Shown: positions 1 through 8,642 of the stretch, in pieces
How the letters are laid out: every line of letters begins with the position of its first letter
Numbering within the stretch: the stretch's first letter is position 1
From: CALFCE01 sp964411665
GTDB taxonomy: Bacteria > Pseudomonadota > Gammaproteobacteria > Granulosicoccales > Granulosicoccaceae
Length of the DNA stretch: 64,000 nt
Assembly: GCA_964411665.1 (NCBI GenBank)
Contig: CAYPMR010000010.1
Coordinates: 1-64,000, forward strand
Direction: 5' to 3'
Notes under the pieces: generated by a model
Told to the model about the DNA's origin: nothing
Database searches by the model: none
What the model saw: the letters and a program-made list of their open reading frames with translations, nothing else
Made by a program: the position numbers and the translations under genes

Positions 1-760
1 GCACCAATTCATGGGTAAACTTGCTCGGCAAATGATTAGGACTCAGCTCTATCGCATCCTCGGCATAGTAAGTCGCGATGTAAAGAGTACGCGGACGCGA
101 AGACAAATTAGGTGCAGAGCCATGTAACAAACGCGCATGCATCATGCACACAGCACCTGCTGGTCCAGTGCACTTGATAATCTTGTCGCGCTGCGGCTCG
201 ATGATGTCTTCATCGACTGCCCCGGTGAATACACCATTATGCCAATGAGAATAAATCGGTCCTTTGTGGCTGCCTGGCAGGACCTCCAATGGACCATTCT
301 CCAGAGTCACTTCGTCGATAAACAACAAACAGGTAATCAAATCATCATTAGTCATGGGCTGGAACGGAAAATCCTGATGCCACTTGATCTGCGTTGCCGT
401 GCCAGGTAATTTTGAATTTACCTTGCCATGGTGAAACCGAATACCAGGACCAATCAGCTCTGCGCAATAGTCAACTGCATGCGCGTTGCGCATGACATCG
501 GCATACGCTTGTGAGACTTCTTCAGGTGACTGCACGCGTCGCAGAGCGGGAACTTCTGCACTGTGTCCTGGTTGCAGATCGAATCGCGGTCGTTCATCCA
601 GCGTTTTGCCATAATCATCAACATAGCCACGGCTATCCTCAACCCATCCGGCAAACACATCTTTCAGTCGCTGCAAATCTGCAGAATCCACAGCGTTTTC
701 TATCAACAATACGCCATCACGCCAAAAATCTTCCTTTTGTTTCGGGGTTAATTTGTTCAT
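1..760 (-). CDS. Phytanoyl-CoA dioxygenase (PhyH) family protein, partial
   Basis: The reading frame opens with ATG at 760 and runs off the left edge, so the C-terminus is missing (about 253 residues seen). It belongs to the Fe(II)/2-oxoglutarate-dependent PhyH family. The iron triad is visible: WHQDF supplies the HxD pair near residue 127, and the distal His sits in HARLLHGSAPN near residue 218, followed by an SxPRxxL-type stretch that would contact 2-oxoglutarate. The family hydroxylates small metabolites as often as phytanoyl-CoA, and the EctD ectoine-hydroxylase signature is not seen, so the substrate is unknown. It is divergent from the M24 hydrolase, with 86 bp between the starts, which suggests a shared promoter region and possibly a shared catabolic role. 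Family assignment is firm; function is open. Confidence 0.88.
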   Translation of the reverse strand, partial: MNKLTPKQKEDFWRDGVLLIENAVDSADLQRLKDVFAGWVEDSRGYVDDYGKTLDERPRFDLQPGHSAEVPALRRVQSPEEVSQAYADVMRNAHAVDYCAELIGPGIRFHHGKVNSKLPGTATQIKWHQDFPFQPMTNDDLITCLLFIDEVTLENGPLEVLPGSHKGPIYSHWHNGVFTGAVDEDIIEPQRDKIIKCTGPAGAVCMMHARLLHGSAPNLSSRPRTLYIATYYAEDAIELSPNHLPSKFTHELV

Positions 761-846
761 GGCTATATCCGCCTGATGTTAGATCTAGTATAAGTCTGCC
801 AATAACCGCATCATACAAGAATGGATACGACTAGAGAGAATCCAGC

Positions 847-2055
847 ATGACGGACCCATCACAGAAGACATCAACGCGAGCCCGTCCAGCCCCAGTGCGT
901 GGATTCAGCGATAGTGAGTACCAGTTGCGAACGAGCAACGCACAATCGCAAATGGCACAACTGGGTCTGGCCGGTATGCTAGTAACAACAGAGCCGGAGG
1001 TTCGTTACTTCAGTGGCTTCCAAACACTTTTCTGGCAAAGCCCTACCAGGCCCTGGTTTGTATTTGTACCAGCACAGGGAAAGCCCGTTGCCATCATTCC
1101 CGAAATTGGCGCATCGCTAATGGAGCTGACCTGGCTGGACGATATTCGCACCTGGAGTGCACCCGCACCTGACGATGATGGTGTCAGCCTGTTGATCGAG
1201 CTTTTATCACCACTGGCAAGTCGTGGCGCCAAACTCGGGATAATGAAAGGACATGAAACCCAATTGCGTATGCCACTTGGGGATTGGGAACGATTAATCG
1301 GCGCACTGCCGGGTCTGGAAGTCAACGATGTGACAGGCCTTGTGCAAGGACTGCGTATGGTCAAATCACCAGCCGAGATAGAAAAGCTGGCTCATATCTG
1401 TGCTATCGGGTCAGCAACCTTTGCCCAAGTACCTGAATTCATTTCTGTCGGGGAACCTCTGGAAGAGGTGTTTCGTGAATTTCGCCGCAGGGCTATTGGA
1501 TTAGGTGCTGATGACGCACCCTATGTTGTCGGCGGCGCCGATCAGGGTGGCTATGCCGACGTGATCTCCCCTCCCTCACGCCGCCCTTTGCAGGCAGGCG
1601 ACATTTTAATGATGGATAGTGGTTGCACCTGGGATGGGTATTTTTGCGATTTCGATCGCAATTGGGCGATTGGGCAAGCCGACGATCAGGCGAAACAGGC
1701 CTACGACGTATTATGGCGAGCGACCGAAGCCGGCATTGATGCGGCACGACCCGGCAATACATGCAGAGACCTCTTTCAGGCGATGTCCAAAGTGATTGCT
1801 GAAATCGATGACAGTGGCGGTGATATCGGACGCCTGGGCCACGGGCTGGGGATGCAACTCACAGAGCAACCGTCACACGCTGCCTTTGATCGAACCATTC
1901 TCACCGAAAATATGGTGCTGACCATCGAACCGTCACTGTCCTACGGTAATGGTCAGATGATGGTGCATGAAGAAAACATTGTTGTTGGCAGCAGTGAGAG
2001 TAAAGGCGCCACACTTCTCACTACCCGGGCAGCTCCCGAATTACCCGTGGTATAA
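847..2055 (+). CDS. M24 family metallohydrolase (Xaa-Pro peptidase-like)
   Basis: A 402-residue protein with the two-domain creatinase/prolidase layout: an N-terminal creatinase-like domain (about 25-165) and a C-terminal pita-bread catalytic domain (about 175-395). All five metal ligands expected for M24 are visible: Asp in MMDSG, Asp in FCDFDRNW, His in LGHGLGMQ, Glu in TIEPS and Glu in VHEENIVV. It should therefore be an active dinuclear-metal hydrolase. The family includes Xaa-Pro dipeptidases, creatinase, ectoine hydrolase DoeA and the DMSP lyase DddP. The sequence does not look like DddP, and DoeA cannot be proven or excluded by eye. It is divergent from the PhyH gene. Cytoplasmic; no signal peptide is seen. 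Confidence 0.85.
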   Translation: MTDPSQKTSTRARPAPVRGFSDSEYQLRTSNAQSQMAQLGLAGMLVTTEPEVRYFSGFQTLFWQSPTRPWFVFVPAQGKPVAIIPEIGASLMELTWLDDIRTWSAPAPDDDGVSLLIELLSPLASRGAKLGIMKGHETQLRMPLGDWERLIGALPGLEVNDVTGLVQGLRMVKSPAEIEKLAHICAIGSATFAQVPEFISVGEPLEEVFREFRRRAIGLGADDAPYVVGGADQGGYADVISPPSRRPLQAGDILMMDSGCTWDGYFCDFDRNWAIGQADDQAKQAYDVLWRATEAGIDAARPGNTCRDLFQAMSKVIAEIDDSGGDIGRLGHGLGMQLTEQPSHAAFDRTILTENMVLTIEPSLSYGNGQMMVHEENIVVGSSESKGATLLTTRAAPELPVV

Positions 2056-2319
2056 CCGCTGTGTTATCTGAGAAAGATGCTTCACAAAACTGTTAATGAA
2101 ACTTGCCGTCCGTCAAGTTTTACAGTCATATATCACTGGCGTATGGCGCTAAGCCAACCTTAGTAGTAAAATAAACCTTGAATCTGCACGCCTTTTCCCG
2201 CCGTCAGCTGAGTAAACCCTTCTTTCCTGGTCTAGCAACTGCATTTTTCCGCTGAATACTGTTAGCAACAGAGTCAGCAATACAACTTTCTAATCTATCA
2301 ATTGCCGGAGCGCAATTTT

Positions 2320-3744
2320 TTGTCCAATAAACAACAATCCAGTGCCGCTGAATCAACAGATTCATGTGAGCCAGTTAGCGATATCGTCTTTTCTGATTTA
2401 GCACTACGTCCCGAGATTATGCGGGCCATAGATGACGCAGACTATCAAACACCTACCCCGATACAGGCCAAGGCCATACCCAAAGTCCTAAGAGGTGGTG
2501 ACTTGCTTGCTGCCGCACAAACAGGCACCGGGAAAACAGCCGGCTTTACATTACCCATACTGGAATTGCTCAGTGCAAATGAAGATCGCAGCAAAGCGGG
2601 CAAACCCCGCTGTTTGATACTGACACCGACACGCGAACTGGCCGCCCAGATTAACGATTCCGTGAAGCTGTATGGCAAGCACCTGCCTATTACAAGTCTG
2701 GTTGTTTTCGGTGGAGTTTCAATCAACCCGCAGATATCAGCCTTAAGAAAGTCAGTTGATATTTTGATTGCAACACCCGGTCGTCTGCTGGATTTGTGTG
2801 GTCAGGGAAAGGTTGACTTGGCTTCACTGGATATCCTTGTATTGGACGAAGCTGATCGCATGCTGGACATGGGCTTCATTCACGACATCAAACGCATAAT
2901 AAAATTACTGCCTGAGAAGAGACAGACACTGCTTTTCTCTGCAACTTTCTCTGACGAAATTCGGGTACTAGCCAAAAGAATGCTGGATAACCCGGATGAG
3001 GTTTCCGTAGCCAGACGCAACACAGCATCCGAATTAGTCGAGCAAACGGCTCTCTACGTTGACAAAAAAGCAAAGCGAGCACTACTGGCCTATTTGATAA
3101 AAGAATTGCAGTGGCATCAGACGCTGGTGTTTACACGAACCAAGCACGGTGCGGACAAGCTAGTTAAACAATTAGGCCAGGACGGTATTCAGGCGCTGGC
3201 CATTCATGGCAACAAAAGTCAGAACGCGCGCACTAGGGCCTTAAGTAACTTTAAAGACGGCTCTTTAACTGTACTTGTTGCCACCGACATTGCAGCACGG
3301 GGTTTGGATATTGACCAGCTACCAAACGTGGTTAACTACGAGTTACCCAATGTGCCGGAAGACTATGTTCATCGTATCGGGCGAACAGGGCGTGCTGGCA
3401 TGGAAGGCCAAGCGGTATCTCTGGTAAATGCTGAAGAGGTAAAACTCTTGAAAGCCATTGAACGCCTGATAAACCGAACAATAGACGTTGTCGAAATTGA
3501 TGGATACACAGGACACAATGAATCAGTACAGGACATAGAGAAACAACGCGCAGAAGCCGAAAGCAGAAGACCACCACGCGGTCGCGGTGGGAATCGATCT
3601 GGCGGACGTCAGAGTCGCAGCAGGAGTGGAGCAAATTCGAACCACGATGGCTCGGGGAATTCACGAGGAAAATCCAGAGGAAAACCGGGAAACACTCGAC
3701 GCACCGGTAGTGGTGGTGGCGGTGGCGGTGGCAGAAACAGGTAA
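2320..3744 (+). CDS. DEAD-box ATP-dependent RNA helicase, RhlE-like
   Basis: An RNA-unwinding ATPase of superfamily 2. Motifs in order: Q motif (TPIQAKAIP), Walker A AQTGTGKT, PTRELA, DEAD, SAT, ARGLDI and HRIGRTGRAG. The last 60 or so residues are an Arg/Gly/Ser-rich disordered tail ending in a run of seven glycines, typical of RhlE-type RNA-binding tails. The longest frame opens at a TTG at 2302, but a second TTG at 2320 has GGAG at 2307-2310 nine bases upstream, so 2320 is chosen. There is no ATG before the helicase core, so the gene must use a non-ATG start. A role in ribosome or RNA turnover, perhaps in the cold, is family knowledge. The gene is monocistronic and converges on the reductase operon. 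Confidence 0.9.
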   Translation: MSNKQQSSAAESTDSCEPVSDIVFSDLALRPEIMRAIDDADYQTPTPIQAKAIPKVLRGGDLLAAAQTGTGKTAGFTLPILELLSANEDRSKAGKPRCLILTPTRELAAQINDSVKLYGKHLPITSLVVFGGVSINPQISALRKSVDILIATPGRLLDLCGQGKVDLASLDILVLDEADRMLDMGFIHDIKRIIKLLPEKRQTLLFSATFSDEIRVLAKRMLDNPDEVSVARRNTASELVEQTALYVDKKAKRALLAYLIKELQWHQTLVFTRTKHGADKLVKQLGQDGIQALAIHGNKSQNARTRALSNFKDGSLTVLVATDIAARGLDIDQLPNVVNYELPNVPEDYVHRIGRTGRAGMEGQAVSLVNAEEVKLLKAIERLINRTIDVVEIDGYTGHNESVQDIEKQRAEAESRRPPRGRGGNRSGGRQSRSRSGANSNHDGSGNSRGKSRGKPGNTRRTGSGGGGGGGRNR

Positions 3745-3834
3745 GCGTTCGTTGGTTGTTGCTGAATAACACTATGCATTTCAGTGCCATCGCACAATGA
3801 CGTAGTGAGCGAAAAGCCCGAGAAACACATCGGT

Positions 3835-4866
3835 TTATGCAAGTTCCGGATGTAAATATGCCTCGGGATACGACATAGGATAGGTCGGACCCAATGGCAC
3901 TACATTGTTCCAGGATCGACCGAGGTAACCTTGTTTGCAATGATCAAGCGAATTACTTTGCTCAACACCCGGTAGCGCATAAACCCTGCATAGCCAACGC
4001 CACAGATAGGGGAATTGCACAATTTTGGCCGCGTTAAGTTTCATACGCACGTAATAAACCGGATCGTGGCGGTAAAGCGTTGGGTAAAGACGCAAATCTG
4101 CTTCTGTGAAATTCTCACCGGTAATAAAGGGGCGTTGATCATATGACAACTGTGTTTCGATTCGCGCCAGTGCACCAAAGTAGGCTTCAAACGCCGTAGC
4201 ATATACCTTCTGGTCAGATGAGAATCCGGCTTTATACGCGCCGTTATTTATATTCGTGTAAACGTCTCGATTAACTGCCTCGATCTGTGCGCGCATTGAT
4301 TTATTGTCAGGAAACAAATTCCACCGATCCACACTTTCGATTGAACTGCCCAAAGCCGAAGCATGTTCGTTAAGCATCCGCACAATCTCGGCACTCTCGT
4401 TATTGACGATTCGTTTGGATTTCTTGTCATAAAGTATCGGTACTGAAGCTTCATCCGATCCTTCAACAGCGTATATTTGTTTTACCAGTCTATAATTTCG
4501 ACCTGTCGCGGTTTCTACTGTACATTCTGGAAAAGTTTTCCCCGTTAACGTTGCAACCCGTTCCGGGTTGAATTCCCATAAGTTGGGCGCTATGGGATCG
4601 TTATCGTCAGTGCGCCCTGGAAATGCTACGTCCAGCGTAATACTGTCTTGCAATCCAAGTATATTGCGCGCGAGCGTCACTCTGTGACACCAAGGGCAAT
4701 TGAAGGCTACAAACAAATGATACCGATTGGGCTCCGGTGTAAAATTTTCATCTCCCAAGCGACCCCGAAAACCACTGACTCCACGCACAAACTCACCTTG
4801 CAAACGCCGAGTCTCACTGTGTACCTGTGTTTCCTCAATTGAGGTGTCAATCGGTTTATCTGGCAC
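3835..4866 (-). CDS. Glutathionyl-hydroquinone reductase-like protein, CPWC type
   Basis: A 343-residue member of the ECM4/YqjG (Xi-class glutathione transferase) family: an N-terminal thioredoxin-fold domain with FNCPWCHRV (Cys57, Cys60) and a C-terminal all-helical GST domain. Canonical glutathionyl-hydroquinone reductases carry a single catalytic Cys in CPWAHR; this copy has a second Cys, giving a glutaredoxin-like CPWC pair. It may therefore work as a dithiol reductase or on a different substrate. The start is GTG with an AGGGGAAAGGA stretch just upstream. It is the last gene of a three-gene operon with the hemerythrin-like gene (12 bp gap) and the canonical YqjG homologue, of which it is a divergent paralogue. 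Confidence 0.85.
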   Translation of the reverse strand: MPDKPIDTSIEETQVHSETRRLQGEFVRGVSGFRGRLGDENFTPEPNRYHLFVAFNCPWCHRVTLARNILGLQDSITLDVAFPGRTDDNDPIAPNLWEFNPERVATLTGKTFPECTVETATGRNYRLVKQIYAVEGSDEASVPILYDKKSKRIVNNESAEIVRMLNEHASALGSSIESVDRWNLFPDNKSMRAQIEAVNRDVYTNINNGAYKAGFSSDQKVYATAFEAYFGALARIETQLSYDQRPFITGENFTEADLRLYPTLYRHDPVYYVRMKLNAAKIVQFPYLWRWLCRVYALPGVEQSNSLDHCKQGYLGRSWNNVVPLGPTYPMSYPEAYLHPELA

Positions 4867-4878
4867 TTATCCTTTCCC

Positions 4879-5493
4879 CTAACCACGCAATCGATGATGC
4901 AATATGATCGGTACAGCAAGCTCTTCTTCATCACCCAGATGTCGTTGCAAAAGAGTTTCAATAGCCAGAGATACCGTATGAAGTTTGCCAGCTTCGTCTC
5001 TGGCCTGCGTGTTATCAAGTTGCTCTAATTGAATAAAGCCATTGGCCGTCCGGGTGAAGTCATCTAAAACCTGATTCAATACAACATGATCCTTTTCCAG
5101 TATTGCAAGACCAGCGTCAAAACGAGAATCCGCAGCTGATAGTTCTGGAAAATAGCTATGATCTTCCCATCCATGATGACCATGGAGATAGTTGACCAAC
5201 ATACCGCCATAATATGAAAGCCGACCGGTGTATTCGCGTGCTTCTTTGTTCCCATCAAGGTAACTTTCAGTGTCTTCACGCACCGTCGCCGCTAATCGCC
5301 TGAACATCTGGTGTGCACCAAGCCAATGTATTGTTTTCTCGTGGAAGCCCGGATGAGTTTCCCAGCTCTCACGCGGATACTCGGCAAGCAATACACGCAT
5401 CTCCTCAGGCATATCCTGCGTACGGATATCCCACGAGCGTAAATTGTCGTCGCCGAGAAAAGTACTATCGAAACCGGCGCTACTGTCAGACAT
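4879..5493 (-). CDS. Hemerythrin (HHE) domain protein
   Basis: About 204 residues. The helical core carries histidines and acidic residues in hemerythrin-like spacing: HGHHGWEDHSYFPEL, LEKDHVVLNQ and a later QRHLGDEEELAVP, which fit a carboxylate-bridged di-iron site. Such proteins bind oxygen or respond to peroxide and NO stress. The frame can be extended to 5550 but that would run into the upstream gene; ATG at 5493 has AAGG upstream and leaves a 13-bp gap, so it is preferred. It sits between two glutathionyl-hydroquinone-reductase-type genes in one operon, which suggests a shared role in quinone or oxidative-stress redox chemistry (inference). Confidence 0.8.
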   Translation of the reverse strand: MSDSSAGFDSTFLGDDNLRSWDIRTQDMPEEMRVLLAEYPRESWETHPGFHEKTIHWLGAHQMFRRLAATVREDTESYLDGNKEAREYTGRLSYYGGMLVNYLHGHHGWEDHSYFPELSAADSRFDAGLAILEKDHVVLNQVLDDFTRTANGFIQLEQLDNTQARDEAGKLHTVSLAIETLLQRHLGDEEELAVPIILHHRLRG

Positions 5494-5506
5494 GAGGCAC
5501 CTTGGT

Positions 5507-6490
5507 CTAGGTATCAAACCGTAAACGGTTGTGCGGAGCGGAAAAGTCAACCTCCGGCCCCGACGGAATCACTCGCGATGGGTTTATTGTTTCATGACTG
5601 GCATAGTAGTGATTTTTAATATGTTGCATATTCACCGTCTGTGAAACTCCCGGTTGCTGATACAAATCCCGGACATACTCTGACAAATTCGGATAATCAA
5701 CTATGCGTCTGATATTGCATTTGAAGTGTCCGACGTAAACTGGGTCGAATCGGATCAAGGTTGTAAACAATCGCCAGTCCGCTTCGGTTATATCGCCACC
5801 GGTCAGATAGCGTTGCCTCGATAATCGTTCATCCAACCAGTCAAGTGTGTCGAACAAGGGCACCAGTGCCTCTTCATAGGCTTCTTGTGTAGTAGCGAAG
5901 CCACATTTGTACACGCCATTATTAACCGTTTCGTATATACGATCATTCAAGCTGTCTATCTCTGCCCGTAAAGATTCAGGATAGTAGTCACCCTCTTTTG
6001 CTCCTACATTGTCGAACGCGGAATTAAACATACGAATGATTTCCGGTGATTCATTCGATACGATGGTGTTGTTTTGTTTATCCCAAAGAACTGGCACCGT
6101 AACCCGCCCTGAGTAGTCCGGCATTGCAGCCGTATATATTTGATACATGTACTCGGCACCATTTACTGTATCCGGTATGACGCCATCACCTGATTCAAAG
6201 GTCCAACCTGAATCTGCCATATACCAATGCACAGTTGAAACCGAGATCATATTCTCAAGGCTCTTGAGTGTACGAAAAATTAACGTACGGTGAGCCCACG
6301 GGCAAGCTAACGATACATATAAATGATAACGATCCGGTTCTGCTTTAAAGCCAGCATCTCCGCTGAGCCCAGCAGCACCATCAGCCGTAACCCAGTTGCG
6401 GAACTGAGGCGCTTTGCGTACAAAGCGGCCTCCACTGGATTTCGTGTCGTACCACTGATCGACCCATTGGCCGTTTTGTAAAAGTCCCAT
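5507..6490 (-). CDS. yqjG: Glutathionyl-hydroquinone reductase
   Basis: A 327-residue protein closely resembling E. coli YqjG along its whole length. The opening GQWVDQWYDTKSSGG, the active-site YVSLACPWAHRTL with the nucleophile at Cys63 (the same number as in E. coli), the SNESPEIIRMFN block and the C-terminal FDPVYVGHFKCN helix all match. The enzyme reduces glutathionyl-hydroquinones to hydroquinones with glutathione. It is the first gene of an operon with the hemerythrin-like gene and the CPWC paralogue. It is divergent from a LysR regulator; the 215-bp spacer carries an inverted repeat that may control both directions. Confidence 0.93.
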   Translation of the reverse strand: MGLLQNGQWVDQWYDTKSSGGRFVRKAPQFRNWVTADGAAGLSGDAGFKAEPDRYHLYVSLACPWAHRTLIFRTLKSLENMISVSTVHWYMADSGWTFESGDGVIPDTVNGAEYMYQIYTAAMPDYSGRVTVPVLWDKQNNTIVSNESPEIIRMFNSAFDNVGAKEGDYYPESLRAEIDSLNDRIYETVNNGVYKCGFATTQEAYEEALVPLFDTLDWLDERLSRQRYLTGGDITEADWRLFTTLIRFDPVYVGHFKCNIRRIVDYPNLSEYVRDLYQQPGVSQTVNMQHIKNHYYASHETINPSRVIPSGPEVDFSAPHNRLRFDT

Positions 6491-6672
6491 AATGTTCTTT
6501 ACCTACAAAATGAAATCCATCGGGTGCGAGTCAGACACTGTTCCTGACTCCGTTACAGTCATTGCATTGGCCACAATCCTTCACCACAACCCTGGCAATT
6601 GGAATAGTAGCCTTGCTGCTCAAGTATATGGGGTTGTAAATAATTGAACAGTTATGCATTATAGATTTATAT

Positions 6673-6689
6673 GTTCTAAAAAATAGAAC
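6673..6689. promoter_or_regulatory. Candidate LysR-type operator (perfect inverted repeat)
   Basis: GTTCTA-AAAAA-TAGAAC is a perfect 6-bp inverted repeat with a 5-bp spacer. It contains the T-N11-A core (6675-6687) typical of LysR-family binding sites, and ends 16 bp before the LysR start codon. A role in autoregulation and in control of the divergent yqjG operon is inferred. Confidence 0.5.
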
Positions 6690-6705
6690 CTTTAGAAAAT
6701 ACGCC

Positions 6706-7593
6706 ATGGGACAGATTGAGGATCTTCGGGCATTCGTGCAAATTGTCGATCAGGGCAGTATTGGGAAAGCCGCTGAACAGTCGGGTGTTGCAAAATCTGC
6801 ATTAAGCAGGAGATTGCATTTACTGGAAGAACGGATGCAGACTGTGTTGATCACACGCAGCACCCGAAAATGGGCTCTGACCGAGTCAGGCCGTGAGTAC
6901 TATGACAGGGGACGCAATATTCTCACTGCTTTCGACGAATTCGAAGCCCATATTCGTCACGAAAACGTCGAACTTCGGGGGGAGATCAAATTATCGATCC
7001 CATTGTACTTCGGTAAAGTTAATTTGAGCTCACACTTATTAGAGTTCTCCAAACGTCACCCAGCAGTCCAGCTGAATGTGGAATTCAATGACAGAATGGT
7101 TGATGTTATTGATGAGCATTTTGATCTGGTGGTCAGAATATCCGAGCTTCAGGATTCATCCCTGATAGCGCGTCGGCTCTGCTCGACCTGCTACATTTAC
7201 TGTGCAAGCCCCGAATACATCGCTGACAACGAACCTATCAATGAACCAAACGATTTCAGGAATCATCGTATAATTCAATTTGGCTCATCAAAACGACCTA
7301 AATGGAATTTCGTTTCAAAAGGCAGAAAAAGAATCTCGGTTCCTCTAACCGCTTCGATGAATTCGCACGATGGAGCTTTTCTTTTAGAAGCTGCCGAACA
7401 AGGACTGGGTATAGTCAGAGTAACTGATTTTCTGGCAAATTCATCACTGAAATCTGGCCGTCTTATCCGTTTGTTGAAACAATACGAACTAAAACCTCGT
7501 GGTGTTTTCATAGTATATCCGTCTGCTCGCTATTTACCGCGACGAGTACGAGTACTGATGGAGTACTTACTCGATAAAGTAGACAATAACTAA
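6706..7593 (+). CDS. LysR-family transcriptional regulator
   Basis: A 295-residue LysR regulator. The N-terminal winged helix-turn-helix spans about residues 3-62 (AFVQIVDQGSIGKAAEQSGV then SALSRRLHLLEERM), followed by a linker helix and a periplasmic-binding-like effector domain from about 90 to 290. The effector is unknown. It is divergent from the yqjG redox operon and is followed after 22 bp by an SDR dehydrogenase gene read in the same direction, so either or both could be targets. A LysR-type palindrome lies immediately upstream. Confidence 0.92.
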   Translation: MGQIEDLRAFVQIVDQGSIGKAAEQSGVAKSALSRRLHLLEERMQTVLITRSTRKWALTESGREYYDRGRNILTAFDEFEAHIRHENVELRGEIKLSIPLYFGKVNLSSHLLEFSKRHPAVQLNVEFNDRMVDVIDEHFDLVVRISELQDSSLIARRLCSTCYIYCASPEYIADNEPINEPNDFRNHRIIQFGSSKRPKWNFVSKGRKRISVPLTASMNSHDGAFLLEAAEQGLGIVRVTDFLANSSLKSGRLIRLLKQYELKPRGVFIVYPSARYLPRRVRVLMEYLLDKVDNN

Positions 7594-7615
7594 CATCCTT
7601 TTGAGGAAGCCTGAC

Positions 7616-8371
7616 ATGAATCAGAATCATTACAATTTTTCTAATCAGGTTGCTGTCGTGACCGGTGGTTGCAATGGGATTGGTGCTGCAGTATCAGACA
7701 GACTGGTTAGCTCAGGTGCACGTGTTGCCATTTGGGATGCAGATATCTCAAGCCCGGAAGATCGTATAAAAAATCTTGATCAAACAAATATTGAATTTGT
7801 GCAAGTCGATGTTAGCGATCAGGGCAGCGTTAAAAAGGCAATCCAACAAACTCTGGGTACGTTCGAGAAAGTTGACGTGTTGGTAAACAGTGCAGGAATC
7901 GCAGGACCCAACACCACTGTCGCAGATTATCCCGCAGATCAATGGCGAAAAGTCCAATCAATCAATCTTGATGGAACATTTCTTTGTTGCCAGGCTGTTG
8001 TCGCAGGAATGCAGGAGCGCGATTACGGTCGCATCGTCAATATTGCTTCAGTGGCAGGCAAAGAAGGCAATCCAAATGCCTCAGCCTATTCTGCATCGAA
8101 GGCGGCAGTTATCGCACTAACAAAGTCAATGGGTAAAGAGTTGGCTCACTGCAACATTGGCGTGAACTGCGTGACTCCAGCAGCCGCAAAAACCAGAATT
8201 TTCGATCAAATGTCACAAGAGCATATTGACTTTATGCTCTCGAAAATCCCGCGCGGCAGGTTTGTTACTGTCGACGAAATTGCCAACATGATTTGCTGGA
8301 TGGCGTCAGCCGAAAATTCGTTTACTACAGGTGCGGCGTTTGATCTATCAGGTGGTCGTGCAACTTACTGA
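7616..8371 (+). CDS. Short-chain dehydrogenase/reductase (SDR), FabG-like
   Basis: A 251-residue classical SDR. The N-terminal Rossmann motif TGGCNGIG, the NSAG motif (LVNSAGIAGP), the catalytic Ser (IASVAG) and the YSASK Tyr-Lys pair are all intact, so NAD(P)-dependent oxidoreductase activity on an alcohol or ketone is expected. The substrate is not predictable. The ATG at 7616 is chosen because GAGGAAG lies just upstream; the frame could be extended to a TTG at 7601 with no such support. It follows the LysR gene closely and is probably co-transcribed with it. Confidence 0.88.
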   Translation: MNQNHYNFSNQVAVVTGGCNGIGAAVSDRLVSSGARVAIWDADISSPEDRIKNLDQTNIEFVQVDVSDQGSVKKAIQQTLGTFEKVDVLVNSAGIAGPNTTVADYPADQWRKVQSINLDGTFLCCQAVVAGMQERDYGRIVNIASVAGKEGNPNASAYSASKAAVIALTKSMGKELAHCNIGVNCVTPAAAKTRIFDQMSQEHIDFMLSKIPRGRFVTVDEIANMICWMASAENSFTTGAAFDLSGGRATY

Positions 8372-8642
8372 GACAAGCTTCAGAACTAGCTACTACAACA
8401 AACAATTCCGATCTGCGTGAATGTTTGTATTCATCATGATCGAAATTTTCTTATATAGATTTAACCCAAAGAAGACATCCCAACTAATTGATAGCAATAC
8501 ACTAATTTGATATTATCTACGCGCTTAGCGACAAGTACTAGTCTGGTGTTTTTAACGTTCCGATTACTACAATAAAAAGCAAGCCAAGTCAGAAACCATT
8601 GCAATTCATTTATCGCTGTAAGGCGCTTATTCCACTAGAAAA

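Noticed and set aside
847..2055. M24 protein as DMSP lyase DddP or ectoine hydrolase DoeA
   Set aside because: Metal ligands fit any M24 hydrolase, the sequence does not resemble DddP beyond the fold, and no ectoine or DMSP genes are nearby.
3332..3940. 202-codon minus-strand frame opposite the RhlE-like helicase
   Set aside because: Antisense shadow of a well-supported gene; Cys/His-rich chance sequence.
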